A stretch of 51,344 bases of DNA from Gammaproteobacteria bacterium. Lineage in GTDB: Bacteria; Pseudomonadota; Gammaproteobacteria; Steroidobacterales; GCA-2729495. The notes under the pieces are model-generated. The model was given only the letters and a program-made list of their open reading frames with translations. It was not told where the DNA came from and searched no databases. Every line of letters starts with the position of its first letter. Position 1 is the stretch's first letter. The stretch lies in the NCBI GenBank assembly GCA_028285245.1, contig JANQPY010000034.1, positions 1 through 51,344 of the forward strand. Reading direction: 5' to 3'. Positions 17,845 to 26,277 of the stretch are shown piece after piece. A program made the translations under genes and the position numbers.

Positions 17845-18802
17845 CGGGTGGTTGCAGCAACGGCAGCACCTCTTCCGAGAGCGCTTCCATCTGCTCGACG
17901 AAGTCCCACAGCGGGTTTAGAACGATCATCTGCGCACCCGCATTGATGACGGTCTGCAAACCTGCCGCCACCTGCTCCGGCGCACCCCACGCGCAGATAT
18001 CGGCAACGAAATTCGGGTTGCTTTCCAGCATCCACGGATAGCGTGATTGAAAGAATTCATCCAACCGCGACTTGGCGCGCGCGGCATCCGCATCGACGGC
18101 CAGATAAACCCGTTTCGATATAGGCAGCGTCCCCGGGTCGCGACCGCATTGCTCAACTGACTGGCGCAGTATGCGGACGTGTGCCGCGAAATCATCGTTG
18201 GTTGTCGGCCCGGCGCCCATGTAGCCATCCGCATTCCGCGCCGCGCGCGCCAGCGCGTCGGGATGCTGGCCACCGAACCAGCACGGCAGCGTAGGCTGCT
18301 GCACGGGCTTAGGCTCCATTGCCGTATCGTTCAGCGTGTAGAACTCGCCGTCGAAAGTCACGCGCGACTGAGTCCACAACAACCGCATGACTTTCAAACC
18401 CTCATTGAAACGGCGCAGTGCCGTGCCCGCGCTCGTACCGAAGATCTTGAAATAGCGGTCGCCGGCAAACACGGGGCCCAGCCCCAGGCCGAGTATCGCC
18501 CGGCCATTACTCATGTGATCAAGCGTGCCGGCTGCCTTGGCCAGCTCTACGGCATTGCGAATCGGAAACACCAATACAGATACGCCCAGCTTCAGGCGGC
18601 TTGTCACGGCGGATGCGTAGCAGAGCAGGCTCATCGATTCGAGTAGTGGGACGTCGCCGGCCACCTGATCCTGCACCCAGGCGCTGTCGAAACCCAGCGC
18701 TTCGGCACGCTGCACTGTCCGCCTGACCAGCTCCATGTCAGCCTTGCCATCCATAAAGACCTGCGGAATGGGAATCCCAAACCGCAGCGCCGGCGCGCTC
18801 AC
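17834..18802 (-). CDS. LLM-class oxidoreductase, probably F420-dependent
   Basis: 322 residues. Typical LLM pattern: LRFGIPIPQVFMDGKADMEL, AEALGFDSAWVQDQV, VTSRLKLGVSVLVFPIRNAVELAKAA (as two pieces), GRAILGLGLGPVFAGDRYFK, VTFDGEFYTLND and TLPCWFGGQHPDALARAARNADG. It starts in an ATGA overlap with the upstream LLM gene and ends 11 bases inside the next one, so the three are one translational unit. Substrate unknown. Use of F420 is inferred from the family subtype and neighbourhood. Confidence 0.88.
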   Translation of the reverse strand: MSAPALRFGIPIPQVFMDGKADMELVRRTVQRAEALGFDSAWVQDQVAGDVPLLESMSLLCYASAVTSRLKLGVSVLVFPIRNAVELAKAAGTLDHMSNGRAILGLGLGPVFAGDRYFKIFGTSAGTALRRFNEGLKVMRLLWTQSRVTFDGEFYTLNDTAMEPKPVQQPTLPCWFGGQHPDALARAARNADGYMGAGPTTNDDFAAHVRILRQSVEQCGRDPGTLPISKRVYLAVDADAARAKSRLDEFFQSRYPWMLESNPNFVADICAWGAPEQVAAGLQTVINAGAQMIVLNPLWDFVEQMEALSEEVLPLLQPPDAA

Positions 18803-19839
18803 AGCAGTTCTTCGGCAAGCAGCCTCAAGGCTTCGGTGCTTGCGCCGCCGACAAGCAACGATCCGATCTCGCCGCGCGCACCGGCAACTCGCCAGCGCTG
18901 CAGCTGATCACGAATTCGATCCGGAGGGCCGATTAGCGCGCAATCGTCAATAAGCTGATCGGGTACCGCAGCCGCGGCCTCGCGCTTGCGGCCCGCGAGG
19001 TAGTGGTCCTGAACTTCACGTGCCTGCGCCTCGTAGCCCATGCGGATCACATACTGGTTGTAGAAGTTCCGCTTGCGAGCCCCCATCCCACCAACGTACA
19101 AGGCCAGATGCGCGCGCACTGGTGCGCGGCACGCTTCCAGATCGTCACCCATCACGACCTGCACGAACGGAGCCACCTCAAAGTTGTCGAGCGACTTTGG
19201 CGCGTCGGCTTTTGCAAAACCTTCATTGAGATAGTCGCCAATCAGATCGAAGCGATCGGGGTTCATCCAGATCGGAAACACACCATCTGCAACCTCGGCC
19301 GATGTGCGCAGGCCGTTCGGCGTGATCGATGCGGTGTAGATCGGCATCTGCGGATCGCCGTGCAGAATGCTCTTCAGGGGAATGCCCAATCCGGTCGCAT
19401 CCTCACCGGTGTAGGGAATCTGGTAATGGTAACCAGAGTGCTCGAGCGGGCCCTTACGTGCCAGCACCTGACGAATGATGCTGATGTACTCGCGCGTGCG
19501 CGTCATCGGGCGTCCGTAGGGCACGCCATACCAACCCTCGACCACTTGCGGACCCGACGGGCCGATGCCCAACACAAAACGGCCGCCAGACATTGCGTTC
19601 AACGTCATCGCCGTCATGGCGGCACTGGTAGGCGTTCTGGCAGGCATTTGCATGATGGCTGTGCCAACGCGGATGCGCTCGGTTAGCGCGAGAATCCAGG
19701 CTGCTGGTGAAACGGCATCCGAGCCGTAAGCCTCAGCCGTCCACACCGAGTCGTAGCCGAGCCGCTCTGCCTCAAGAATCTGCTCCATGGGCAACTCGAC
19801 CTGCGCCGGCGAATAGCCAGCCATTAACCCCAATTTCAC
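18799..19839 (-). CDS. LLM-class oxidoreductase, probably F420-dependent
   Basis: 346 residues from a GTG at 19839 preceded by a strong GGGGGAG ribosome site. Family features: KLGLMAGYSPAQVELPM, AERLGYDSVWTAEAYGSDAVSP, RIRVGTAIMQMPARTPTSAA, GGRFVLGIGPSGPQVVEGWYG, MPIYTASITPNGLRTSAEVADG and a C-terminal IRDQLQRWRVAGA. This matches the group of LLM enzymes usually labelled F420-dependent (long-chain alkane or methylene-H4MPT reductase-like), without proof of substrate. First gene of the operon 19839-16071. Confidence 0.88.
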   Translation of the reverse strand: MKLGLMAGYSPAQVELPMEQILEAERLGYDSVWTAEAYGSDAVSPAAWILALTERIRVGTAIMQMPARTPTSAAMTAMTLNAMSGGRFVLGIGPSGPQVVEGWYGVPYGRPMTRTREYISIIRQVLARKGPLEHSGYHYQIPYTGEDATGLGIPLKSILHGDPQMPIYTASITPNGLRTSAEVADGVFPIWMNPDRFDLIGDYLNEGFAKADAPKSLDNFEVAPFVQVVMGDDLEACRAPVRAHLALYVGGMGARKRNFYNQYVIRMGYEAQAREVQDHYLAGRKREAAAAVPDQLIDDCALIGPPDRIRDQLQRWRVAGARGEIGSLLVGGASTEALRLLAEELL

Positions 19840-19986
19840 CGCTGTCTCCCCCGTGCGCTGTGTGGCTATTGTTGTTTGACCTTGGAGTCTAGCAGCACGC
19901 GGAATCTCGCTGATTCAACCAGGGCTGGCGCCAAAACGTCGCCCTATCTGCAACGGCGCGGGCAGGCGAAGCCGAAGTGCGAATAC

Positions 19987-20053
19987 AGCTGCCCACAGGG
20001 AGCCACCAGAAGGAAGTTTGCGCCGAAGCGCGCTCGCGCAAGTGGGCAGAGCT
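19987..20053. repeat. Nested inverted repeat in the 329-base gap between LLM operon and coiled-coil gene
   Basis: The gap 19840-20168 has no credible gene. It holds outer arms AGCTGCCCAC (19987-19996) and GTGGGCAGAGCT (20042-20053), which pair apart from a two-base bulge. Inside is an inner perfect pair TTGCGC (20018-20023) with GCGCAA (20036-20041). Four T follow on the plus strand, but no plus gene precedes it, so a terminator role is doubtful. A cruciform or RNA hairpin is possible; the function is unknown. Confidence 0.5.
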
Positions 20054-20071
20054 TTTACAGGGCGCGGCTGC

Positions 20072-20137
20072 GGGAAGCCTGACGGAGGAATAAAACGCCG
20101 CGGAGCAAGCCGTCCGACTTAAGGCTTCGCCGGGCCG
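20072..20137 (-). repeat. Dispersed intergenic repeat, copy 1
   Basis: About 66 bases that align with 49513-49579 along their whole length. Shared stretches are AAGCCTGA, GGAG/AATAAA, GCGGAGC/GCAGGGAGCC, AAGGCTT and GCCGGGCCG. It begins 32 bases beyond the stop of the minus-strand gene at 20169. Read on the minus strand it starts CGGCCCGGC and passes a T-rich TTTTATT. Copy 2 has the same orientation relative to a minus-strand gene end. Looks like a lineage-specific intergenic element; not a known IS end. Confidence 0.6.
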
Positions 20138-20168
20138 CGCCAATGGAATGCAGGCCGACGGCGCTCAG

Positions 20169-20732
20169 TCAGCAATCCAGCGCGAAGTCTCCGGCGTCTT
20201 TATCGTCCGCACGGGAGGCGTGCTGCCTCAGGGCCTGCAAACGTGAAGTGAGTTCGTCACGCTCTGCGGCGAGGCGGTCAATCTCATCCTGCACCGCATC
20301 GGAACCCGCCTGAGCCAGGCTTAGTTCAGTTTCCACGTCACGCAGCTTGACCTGAGCACGGATACCCTGCTCTGCCCGGTCGCTCAGCTCAGTCCGCAGA
20401 CGCTGCGTCTTTTCGCACTCGTCGCGAAGCTGTTCGCGCAGAGACTGAGTCTCACTGGACACATCAACCTGCGTTTCCCTGAGCGCTTCGATTTCGGCAT
20501 GTAGTTCGGCGACGCGCAGTTCACGCTGATCTAACTCCAACGTGGCCTCTTCCAGCTTCTTTTGTGCGACGCGCAGCTCGGCATCCATGGAGCGCATACG
20601 CCGATCACGGTCGGGTTCTTCGAGGGGCACTTTGGCCCGGCGGGTTAGCAAGGCGCCAACCTTGGCCACGACGTAGCCGGCTACGAAGGCCAATGGACCG
20701 AGCACCAGCGGCGTGTCGAATGGACTTAACAT
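20169..20732 (-). CDS. Membrane-anchored coiled-coil protein of unknown function
   Basis: 187 residues from the ATG at 20732 (an in-frame ATG at 20777 would add 15 unlikely residues). One N-terminal hydrophobic segment, LVLGPLAFVAGYVVAKVGALL, is followed by basic RRAK. After it comes a long run of heptad-like charged sequence (about residues 35-175, rich in E, L, R, Q, with RELRVAELHAEIEALRE as an example). The architecture, a single membrane anchor with a cytoplasmic coiled coil, recalls YhcB/DUF1043 or RmuC-like envelope proteins. I see no specific signature, so it is left as hypothetical. Short C-terminal acidic tail ending in Cys. Confidence 0.75.
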   Translation of the reverse strand: MLSPFDTPLVLGPLAFVAGYVVAKVGALLTRRAKVPLEEPDRDRRMRSMDAELRVAQKKLEEATLELDQRELRVAELHAEIEALRETQVDVSSETQSLREQLRDECEKTQRLRTELSDRAEQGIRAQVKLRDVETELSLAQAGSDAVQDEIDRLAAERDELTSRLQALRQHASRADDKDAGDFALDC

Positions 20733-20819
20733 AACAAAGTCGCCCCGCATGTGGGACGCATTTGAGTCTAGGCACAACTTGCGCGTGGCTCCGCGCGTTG
20801 AGTCTCAGTTTACGGAGCG

Positions 20820-21656
20820 TCAGGCACCCGGCCTGGCCGTTAGCTTGTGCGGAAACTCTGCTTCCATGAAATCCAGCAGTTCGCGAGGGTACTGCGTCAC
20901 TGAATCCAGCTTAACTGCCGGGCCAGCCCACAGGGCGTGACCGCCGAGATCCCCCATACCCAGCCAGGGAAAATACGGCGACACGTAAGTCGGCGCTGCG
21001 GTGGTGTAGACCTTAGGCTGCGAGGGATCATGCAGCTCGGCCAATGCGCCCCGCACGATCTGATGCTCACCCGTGGGTGAGCCTGCCGGGTAAGCGCGCC
21101 GCATGGTTAACCAAACGTGTTCGCCCGACTCCTGCCAGTTCAGCAAATCCGTGATTGAGGCACCTTCCGGCAGTGGTCGGGAGTCATCTGACCGCTTGAA
21201 GCCGTTTACCGAATAAATGTAGTGCGCTTTGACTGAAATGGAATTCGCCGATACTTCGCTGGTGATGCCAGTAATCGGATTCGTGAAGGTTCTGAGCCGC
21301 TTACCGGTCTTGCGATCGCGAAAGAAACTCACGGTAGCGCCGTACGCGAAATAGCGCCCATCGGGCTGACGCTCGTAGTAGTCGATCTCGGAGCCTTCAA
21401 AATCGACCATCGGCATGGGTGCCTGCCCGGGCATCACCGCGTAGATCGTGCCGTAATACCAGTGCGGCACATCTTCCGCTTCGAGGCTGCCGCGCATCTT
21501 GACCAGCGCAGTCAAAGCGTCCTCAGGAGCCTGAAGATCCAGACGATGGCGTACCTTGGAGCCGTTGCAGGCCTGCAGGCCCACACTGAGGCCCGCGGCA
21601 CCCAGACTCGCCAGCAAGCGGCGGCGACTCAACATGCTCAAGCGGCGCCCGTGCAT
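20820..21656 (-). CDS. Tat-exported DUF1838 family protein
   Basis: 278 residues from the ATG at 21656, one base after the stop of the PQQ dehydrogenase; ATG 21635 is an alternative. The N-terminus has a twin-arginine-like signal (SRRRLLASLGAAGLSVG) ending in LQAC, a possible lipobox. The body has the DUF1838 look: DVPHWYYGTIYAVMPGQ, GRYFAYGATVSFFRDRKTGK, LRTFTNPITG, EHVWLTMRRAYP, TYVSPYFPWLGMGDLGGHALW and a C-terminal YPRELLDFMEAEFPHKL. A second DUF1838 gene without signal lies at 28128. Function of the family is unknown. Coupling to an exported dehydrogenase suggests a periplasmic or envelope role. Confidence 0.85.
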   Translation of the reverse strand: MHGRRLSMLSRRRLLASLGAAGLSVGLQACNGSKVRHRLDLQAPEDALTALVKMRGSLEAEDVPHWYYGTIYAVMPGQAPMPMVDFEGSEIDYYERQPDGRYFAYGATVSFFRDRKTGKRLRTFTNPITGITSEVSANSISVKAHYIYSVNGFKRSDDSRPLPEGASITDLLNWQESGEHVWLTMRRAYPAGSPTGEHQIVRGALAELHDPSQPKVYTTAAPTYVSPYFPWLGMGDLGGHALWAGPAVKLDSVTQYPRELLDFMEAEFPHKLTARPGA

Positions 21657-21657
21657 G

Positions 21658-23619
21658 TCATTCTGGCAGCGCGTACGCGAGTAGATAGTCGTCAACACCC
21701 TTGGCGTCGTACCAGCTGTGTCCGCCAGCGGCGAACACCACGTACTGCCGGCCATCGACGACATACGTCATGGGCGTAGCCTGAGCCGAAGTAGGTGCCC
21801 GGGTCTCCCACAGCCGGTCTCCGGTGTCGATATCGTAGGCCCTGATACGCGAGTCGGTGGTGGCACCTATAAAGATGAGTCCACCCGCCGTGATGATCGG
21901 ACCACCCGCCGACGGTGTACCGAAGTTCAATGGAATGGGCACGGGCATCAGCTTATCGAGCACGCCGAACGGAATCTTCCATTTGATCTCGCCCTCCGCC
22001 ATATCCACCGCCATCAACATGTTCCAGGGCGGTTCCGTGCAGGGCGAAAAAGACGGCGATAGCAGCGGACCCTGTTCAACACCATAGGGCGTTCCGCCGA
22101 TGTAACCGGGCCCCTGCATGGGCGCGCCAGCCGCGGGATTTGCTGCTTCCTCAGGATCGATCTCATCCTGTGGAATCAGGCGGACGTAGTAAGGAATCTG
22201 AGAAACCGGTGTCACCAGCAGATTCCGGCGTGGATCGAATGCACCACCACCCCAGTTGCTGCCACCCCCGGGCTGCGGAAACATGATCGTCCCGGTTGTC
22301 ATCATGGGTTCGTAGTGACCACCGTGACGCATAGAGGCGATTTTGTCCCGGCAGTAATTGCGATCAAAAACAGTAAAGCCCCAGGCGTCGTCAGGTGAGA
22401 TCTCGTTGCGAACCAAAACGGGTGGCTTTACCGGGAAAGGCTGGGTGGGTGACAACACCTCGCCTTCGATGTCCGTGTCAGTTGGCACCGGACGCTCCTC
22501 AATCGGGAACAGCGGCTCGCCCGTCTCGCGGTTAAAGACAAACACCATGCCGGTTTTGACGAGCTGGATTACCGCAGGGATCGTTTCTCCGTCCCTGGTG
22601 ATTTCTGCGAGGATCGGCGGTGAACCGACGTCACGATCCCACACGTCGTGATGCAGGGTCTGAAAATGCCAGACCACTTCCCCGGTAGCTCCGCGCAAGA
22701 CCACGAGCGAATTGGCGTAGTTATTGTCACCGGGACGATGCACGCCCCAGTAATTGGGTGCGGGTCCAGCGGTCGGAATAAACAGCAAGTCCCGCTCGGC
22801 ATCGATAGTCATTTCAACCCAGTTGTTGGCGCCACCCACATCCTGAGGCGTGGGCTGCAGACCTGTTGAAGCGTCGCGTACCAGCGGGTCGAACACCCAA
22901 CGCAGTTCTCCGCTACGCGTATCGAAGCCGCGCACCGCGCCATTCACCGAGCTGGCGCTCTTGAACTTATTGGACGTGGAGCTGACCGCGACGATGTCGC
23001 CGATGACTGTAGGTGGCGCAATGAGCTGCGTTGCCTCGGCACCGTCGGCCGGGCTCATCTGAAGCAGCAGCGGATCGATATCGACCGTGCCCCCCTCGCC
23101 GAAGTCGCTGCAGGGTTGGCCATCTCTGGCATCGATTGCGATCAGGCGCTTGTCGGCGGTGGCGATATACAGCCTGAATTGACAGGCAGCGTCAGCCTCT
23201 GGCTTCGCCTCCTGCCATGGCGCCAGCCCGCGGCACTTGAATCGCCCCGCTAACGGACGCTTGTCGATCTCCGGGTCGTACTCCCACCGCTGTTCGCCGG
23301 TGGCCGGATCCAGCGCGATGACACGCTGAAACGGGTCGCACACGATAAGGTGACGCCCGGCAGCTTCCGGCAGCAAGATCGGCGTTGCCTGAAAATCGAT
23401 GAACTGCTTGAGCGTTGGGTTGTTCCTGACTGCACCCGTGCGGAACTGCCAGGCCAACTCCAGATCAGCCACGTTGTCACGATTAATTTGATCGGCTGTG
23501 GAAAACCGGCTGCCCCCCGGGTCGCCGCCAACGGTTGGCCAATTCTGGGCGTTGGCGTATCCGCCGGGCTGCCCGAAAACCAGCACGGCCAACACTGGCA
23601 ACAACCGTTTGAAACTCAT
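21658..23619 (-). CDS. Exported PQQ-dependent dehydrogenase (quinoprotein beta-propeller)
   Basis: 653 residues from the ATG at 23619, which gives a proper signal peptide (SFKRLLPVLAVLVFGQPGGYANAQ); the upstream ATG at 23655 would spoil it. The mature part opens NWPTVGGDPGGSRFSTADQI, typical of quinoprotein glucose/alcohol dehydrogenases. Repeating propeller blades are visible: VIALDPATGEQRWEYDPEID, IAIDARDGQPCSDFGEGG, VRGFDTRSGELRWVFDP, VVLRGATGEVVWHFQTLHHD and IRAYDIDTGDRLWETR. No cytochrome c CxxCH motif or membrane domain is present, so electrons must go to a separate acceptor. Substrate (sugar, alcohol or other) is unknown. It precedes the DUF1838 gene by one base. Confidence 0.92.
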   Translation of the reverse strand: MSFKRLLPVLAVLVFGQPGGYANAQNWPTVGGDPGGSRFSTADQINRDNVADLELAWQFRTGAVRNNPTLKQFIDFQATPILLPEAAGRHLIVCDPFQRVIALDPATGEQRWEYDPEIDKRPLAGRFKCRGLAPWQEAKPEADAACQFRLYIATADKRLIAIDARDGQPCSDFGEGGTVDIDPLLLQMSPADGAEATQLIAPPTVIGDIVAVSSTSNKFKSASSVNGAVRGFDTRSGELRWVFDPLVRDASTGLQPTPQDVGGANNWVEMTIDAERDLLFIPTAGPAPNYWGVHRPGDNNYANSLVVLRGATGEVVWHFQTLHHDVWDRDVGSPPILAEITRDGETIPAVIQLVKTGMVFVFNRETGEPLFPIEERPVPTDTDIEGEVLSPTQPFPVKPPVLVRNEISPDDAWGFTVFDRNYCRDKIASMRHGGHYEPMMTTGTIMFPQPGGGSNWGGGAFDPRRNLLVTPVSQIPYYVRLIPQDEIDPEEAANPAAGAPMQGPGYIGGTPYGVEQGPLLSPSFSPCTEPPWNMLMAVDMAEGEIKWKIPFGVLDKLMPVPIPLNFGTPSAGGPIITAGGLIFIGATTDSRIRAYDIDTGDRLWETRAPTSAQATPMTYVVDGRQYVVFAAGGHSWYDAKGVDDYLLAYALPE

Positions 23620-23713
23620 ACCTGTCAACCTGGCAACGCGCATTCCGGCCAGCATTATTCACTGGCACCGAAGTTGTTGCCAGCGCGAGACATCAACCAG
23701 GTCGCAAGGCGGA

Positions 23714-24328
23714 CTATTGCGGAACTGCGGGTGCCAGGTCTCTCGGGAACCGCTCGGTGATCATCATCATGGGGCGGTCTTCAGCGAAAACCCGGTAACT
23801 GCGGACAACGAACATCCCCGAGCTTAAACGGGCAACGGGTTCTGGCGGTGTGGCGGCCGGCTCGAGACCGTACCAGAGCGCTTCCCGTCGAGTTTCCATC
23901 GCACTATCGACGAGAATCTTGCCGAGTCCCTCCGGTTCGTTTTCGAGCCCCGCGCGCATCGCCGATGTCAGTCGGCCGGGCACAATGACGGACTCCGCAT
24001 AGGCAAAGAGCTTTCTGCTATGCATGCCGGTCAGCATGACCTGCCGGTGAATCGCCACGTCCTCGGCAGCGCAGACCAGCCAGCCTGCCGCGGCACCTGC
24101 CGGCGCCTGCCGCTGCCCAAGGCGTTGCACGGCAACTGGTTCGCCGCAGTAAGCCTCAAGCACGCGCGTGACTGTGCCGTCCGTCACGAGCAGAACCCGC
24201 AGCAGTGGCGTCAGGTCGCCAACATTGAGTGGTTCAAGCGTCACGGGCCGTTCGCGCATGGCCTTAAAAACGCCTCGCGCGGGATCAAACTCGTCGGCCG
24301 GCTGTGTGGCTTGGACCATCGCTGGCAT
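23714..24328 (-). CDS. DUF98 / chorismate pyruvate-lyase-like protein
   Basis: 204 residues. The pattern LRVLLVTDGTVTRVLEAYCGEPVAV, then RQVMLTGMHSRKLFAYAESVIVPGRL and the C-terminal end RSYRVFAEDRPMMMITERFP follows the DUF98/chorismate-lyase-like family (UbiC/UTRA fold). These proteins may release pyruvate from chorismate to give hydroxybenzoates, or bind small ligands; the exact reaction is not shown. It lies upstream of the PQQ dehydrogenase in the same direction, 94 bases away, and could be the first gene of that operon. Confidence 0.75.
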   Translation of the reverse strand: MPAMVQATQPADEFDPARGVFKAMRERPVTLEPLNVGDLTPLLRVLLVTDGTVTRVLEAYCGEPVAVQRLGQRQAPAGAAAGWLVCAAEDVAIHRQVMLTGMHSRKLFAYAESVIVPGRLTSAMRAGLENEPEGLGKILVDSAMETRREALWYGLEPAATPPEPVARLSSGMFVVRSYRVFAEDRPMMMITERFPRDLAPAVPQ

Positions 24329-24398
24329 ACCCCTGGCTCTTGCCGTTACATGAACGGCCGCGGACTATAGCAGGGCTCTATACTGAGACTCCTGTGAA

Positions 24399-26093
24399 TT
24401 GCATGCGATCAACGCAATGTCGAATAGCATTCATCGTCACTTCGCAACCGTCGACGGCCGGTGGGGGACTCGTCAGGTTCACTACCGTCAGGCCGGCGAC
24501 GGTCCCAGTGTCGTGCTGCTGCACCAGTCACCGCAATCGTCGCGCGAATTCGAACCCCTGATAGCTGCCTGGTCCCGCGACTTCACGGTGATTGCACCTG
24601 ACGCGCCCGGCTACGGACAGTCCGACCCACTGCCAGGCGGCAACGCAACGATGCAGGACTTCGCCGAGGCGGTGATTGAATTCGGCGACGCCATCGGGCT
24701 TGGGCGCTTCGGCCTGTATGGCTACCACACGGGCGGCGGCATGGCAGTGGCCATCGCTGACCAGTACCCCGATCGGTGCGCGGCGGGTGCCGTCAACGGC
24801 CTCGTCATGCCAACCGATGCTGAGCTGGCCGAGATTCTTGAACACTATCTGCCGCCATTTCAGCCGGCCTGGGATGGCAGCCACCTCACGTGGCTGTGGG
24901 CGCGTCTGCGTGAACAAACCATCTTCTTTCCTTGGTTCAGGCGGACGCTGGGCAACCGCATGGACTTCAGCATGCACGAACCAGAGGCTCTGCACAGAAA
25001 TCTGCTCGAGTTTCTCCGTGCCGGTGATCATTACCGGACCGCCTATCGCGCCGCCTTTGCCTACGACGCTGCACCATCACTTGACCGGCTCACGGTGCCG
25101 ACGCTGATCACTGCCGCCGAGCTCGACCCGCTGGCGGCACACCTCAAGCGCATTGGCGAGCACGCCGACTGCGTCGTCGTTGACGTCTCAACCGACCATG
25201 ACGCGGCGGTTGAACGCGGCAGACTGCAGCTGCTCAAGCACCCGGGCGACGCCCCGCGGCCAACGACTGCGAGCCGTCCATTGAGCCATGGTCTGTGGAA
25301 CGACAGCGTCGGGGTAAACGATGCGTCGGTGCGGCTCCGCCGTTGCGGGGAACATCCAAATTACCTGGTGATTCACGACGCCGGCGGCTCGTCGCTCACG
25401 GTCGATCACCTGCTAACCGCACTCGAGCACGCTGCCGCTTTTGACCTGCCAGGGCATGGGGAATCGGGCACGCCCAACTCAACCGGCATGGAATCCTGCG
25501 TGCAGGCAACGCGGAGCCTGTTGACCATGATGCCGGACGCACCGCATACGCTCGTCGGCACCGGCGTGGGCGCCTGGGTCGCACTGCGCGTTGCAGCAGC
25601 CCCTCCACCCGGGCTCAAGGCGGTGGTCCTCCACGAGCCGCCACTGCTGGACAGCGCGCGCAAAGATCTGTTTCGGCAGTCCGGCTTTCCAACACTGGTG
25701 CCAGATTGGCACGGAGGTTATTTAAGCCGCACGTGGCATATGCTCAGGGACGCTCGCCTTTACTTTCCCTGGTTCGGGCGCGACCGGTCATCCATTCGTT
25801 GGACAGAACCGTCTTTGGATGAGCAGGAAATCACGCTTGAGGTGCGCGAAAGGCTGCTGGCCGAAGGCCACTGGCAGGCGCTGGGCCTGGCCGCCCTGGA
25901 GTTTGAGCCAGAGCCCGCGGTGACGGGCTCGCGCCTGCCGGTCCTGCTGGCGGTCGGCCCCGACAGCCCCCTTGGCGACGCGGCACAAGCGCTCGCGGAG
26001 GCAAACGGAGCGCATTTTCTGGTGCTGCCCGCAACCGCCGACCAGTGGCCAGATGCGCTGAATGCGGCGCTTGCAGCGCTTCGCCCAAGTTGA
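24399..26093 (+). CDS. Tandem-duplicated alpha/beta-hydrolase protein with altered nucleophile elbows
   Basis: 564 residues (or 558 from the ATG at 24417). The first half is a full alpha/beta-hydrolase: VVLLHQSPQSSREFEPLI, VIAPDAPGYGQSDPLPGG, elbow GYHTG, and later TLITAAELDP. The second half repeats the fold: YLVIHDAGGSSLTVDHLLTA, FDLPGHGESGTP, elbow GTGVG. Both halves carry a matching lid helix, WLWARLREQTIFFPWF and TWHMLRDARLYFPWF, so internal duplication is visible. The usual nucleophile Ser of GxSxG is His in the first elbow and Gly in the second. The second half is thus likely non-catalytic and the first unusual. The substrate is unknown. Confidence 0.88.
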   Translation: MHAINAMSNSIHRHFATVDGRWGTRQVHYRQAGDGPSVVLLHQSPQSSREFEPLIAAWSRDFTVIAPDAPGYGQSDPLPGGNATMQDFAEAVIEFGDAIGLGRFGLYGYHTGGGMAVAIADQYPDRCAAGAVNGLVMPTDAELAEILEHYLPPFQPAWDGSHLTWLWARLREQTIFFPWFRRTLGNRMDFSMHEPEALHRNLLEFLRAGDHYRTAYRAAFAYDAAPSLDRLTVPTLITAAELDPLAAHLKRIGEHADCVVVDVSTDHDAAVERGRLQLLKHPGDAPRPTTASRPLSHGLWNDSVGVNDASVRLRRCGEHPNYLVIHDAGGSSLTVDHLLTALEHAAAFDLPGHGESGTPNSTGMESCVQATRSLLTMMPDAPHTLVGTGVGAWVALRVAAAPPPGLKAVVLHEPPLLDSARKDLFRQSGFPTLVPDWHGGYLSRTWHMLRDARLYFPWFGRDRSSIRWTEPSLDEQEITLEVRERLLAEGHWQALGLAALEFEPEPAVTGSRLPVLLAVGPDSPLGDAAQALAEANGAHFLVLPATADQWPDALNAALAALRPS

Positions 26094-26117
26094 CCTCTGG
26101 ATGGCCAGCCTTATACT
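26090..26117 (+). promoter_or_regulatory. Sigma-70-type promoter for the outer-membrane barrel gene
   Basis: TTGACC (26090-26095) and TATACT (26112-26117) are spaced by 16 bases, with good matches to the -35 and -10 consensus. The start site would fall near 26125, leaving about 150 bases of leader before the ATG at 26278. The -35 overlaps the stop codon of the hydrolase gene. Confidence 0.55.
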
Positions 26118-26277
26118 GCGGCCAAGGTTGGGGGGAGCAACTCCGGCTTCTGTGCCGGACAAACATTAAGAATTTCCAGCCTGGGGGCATCACCGGACCA
26201 AGCGGCCTGGGCGGACCACCGCTCTAGATCTAGCCGCGGCCGGCACGCACTAAGTGAGTTTTTGAGGAGGCTCTTTG

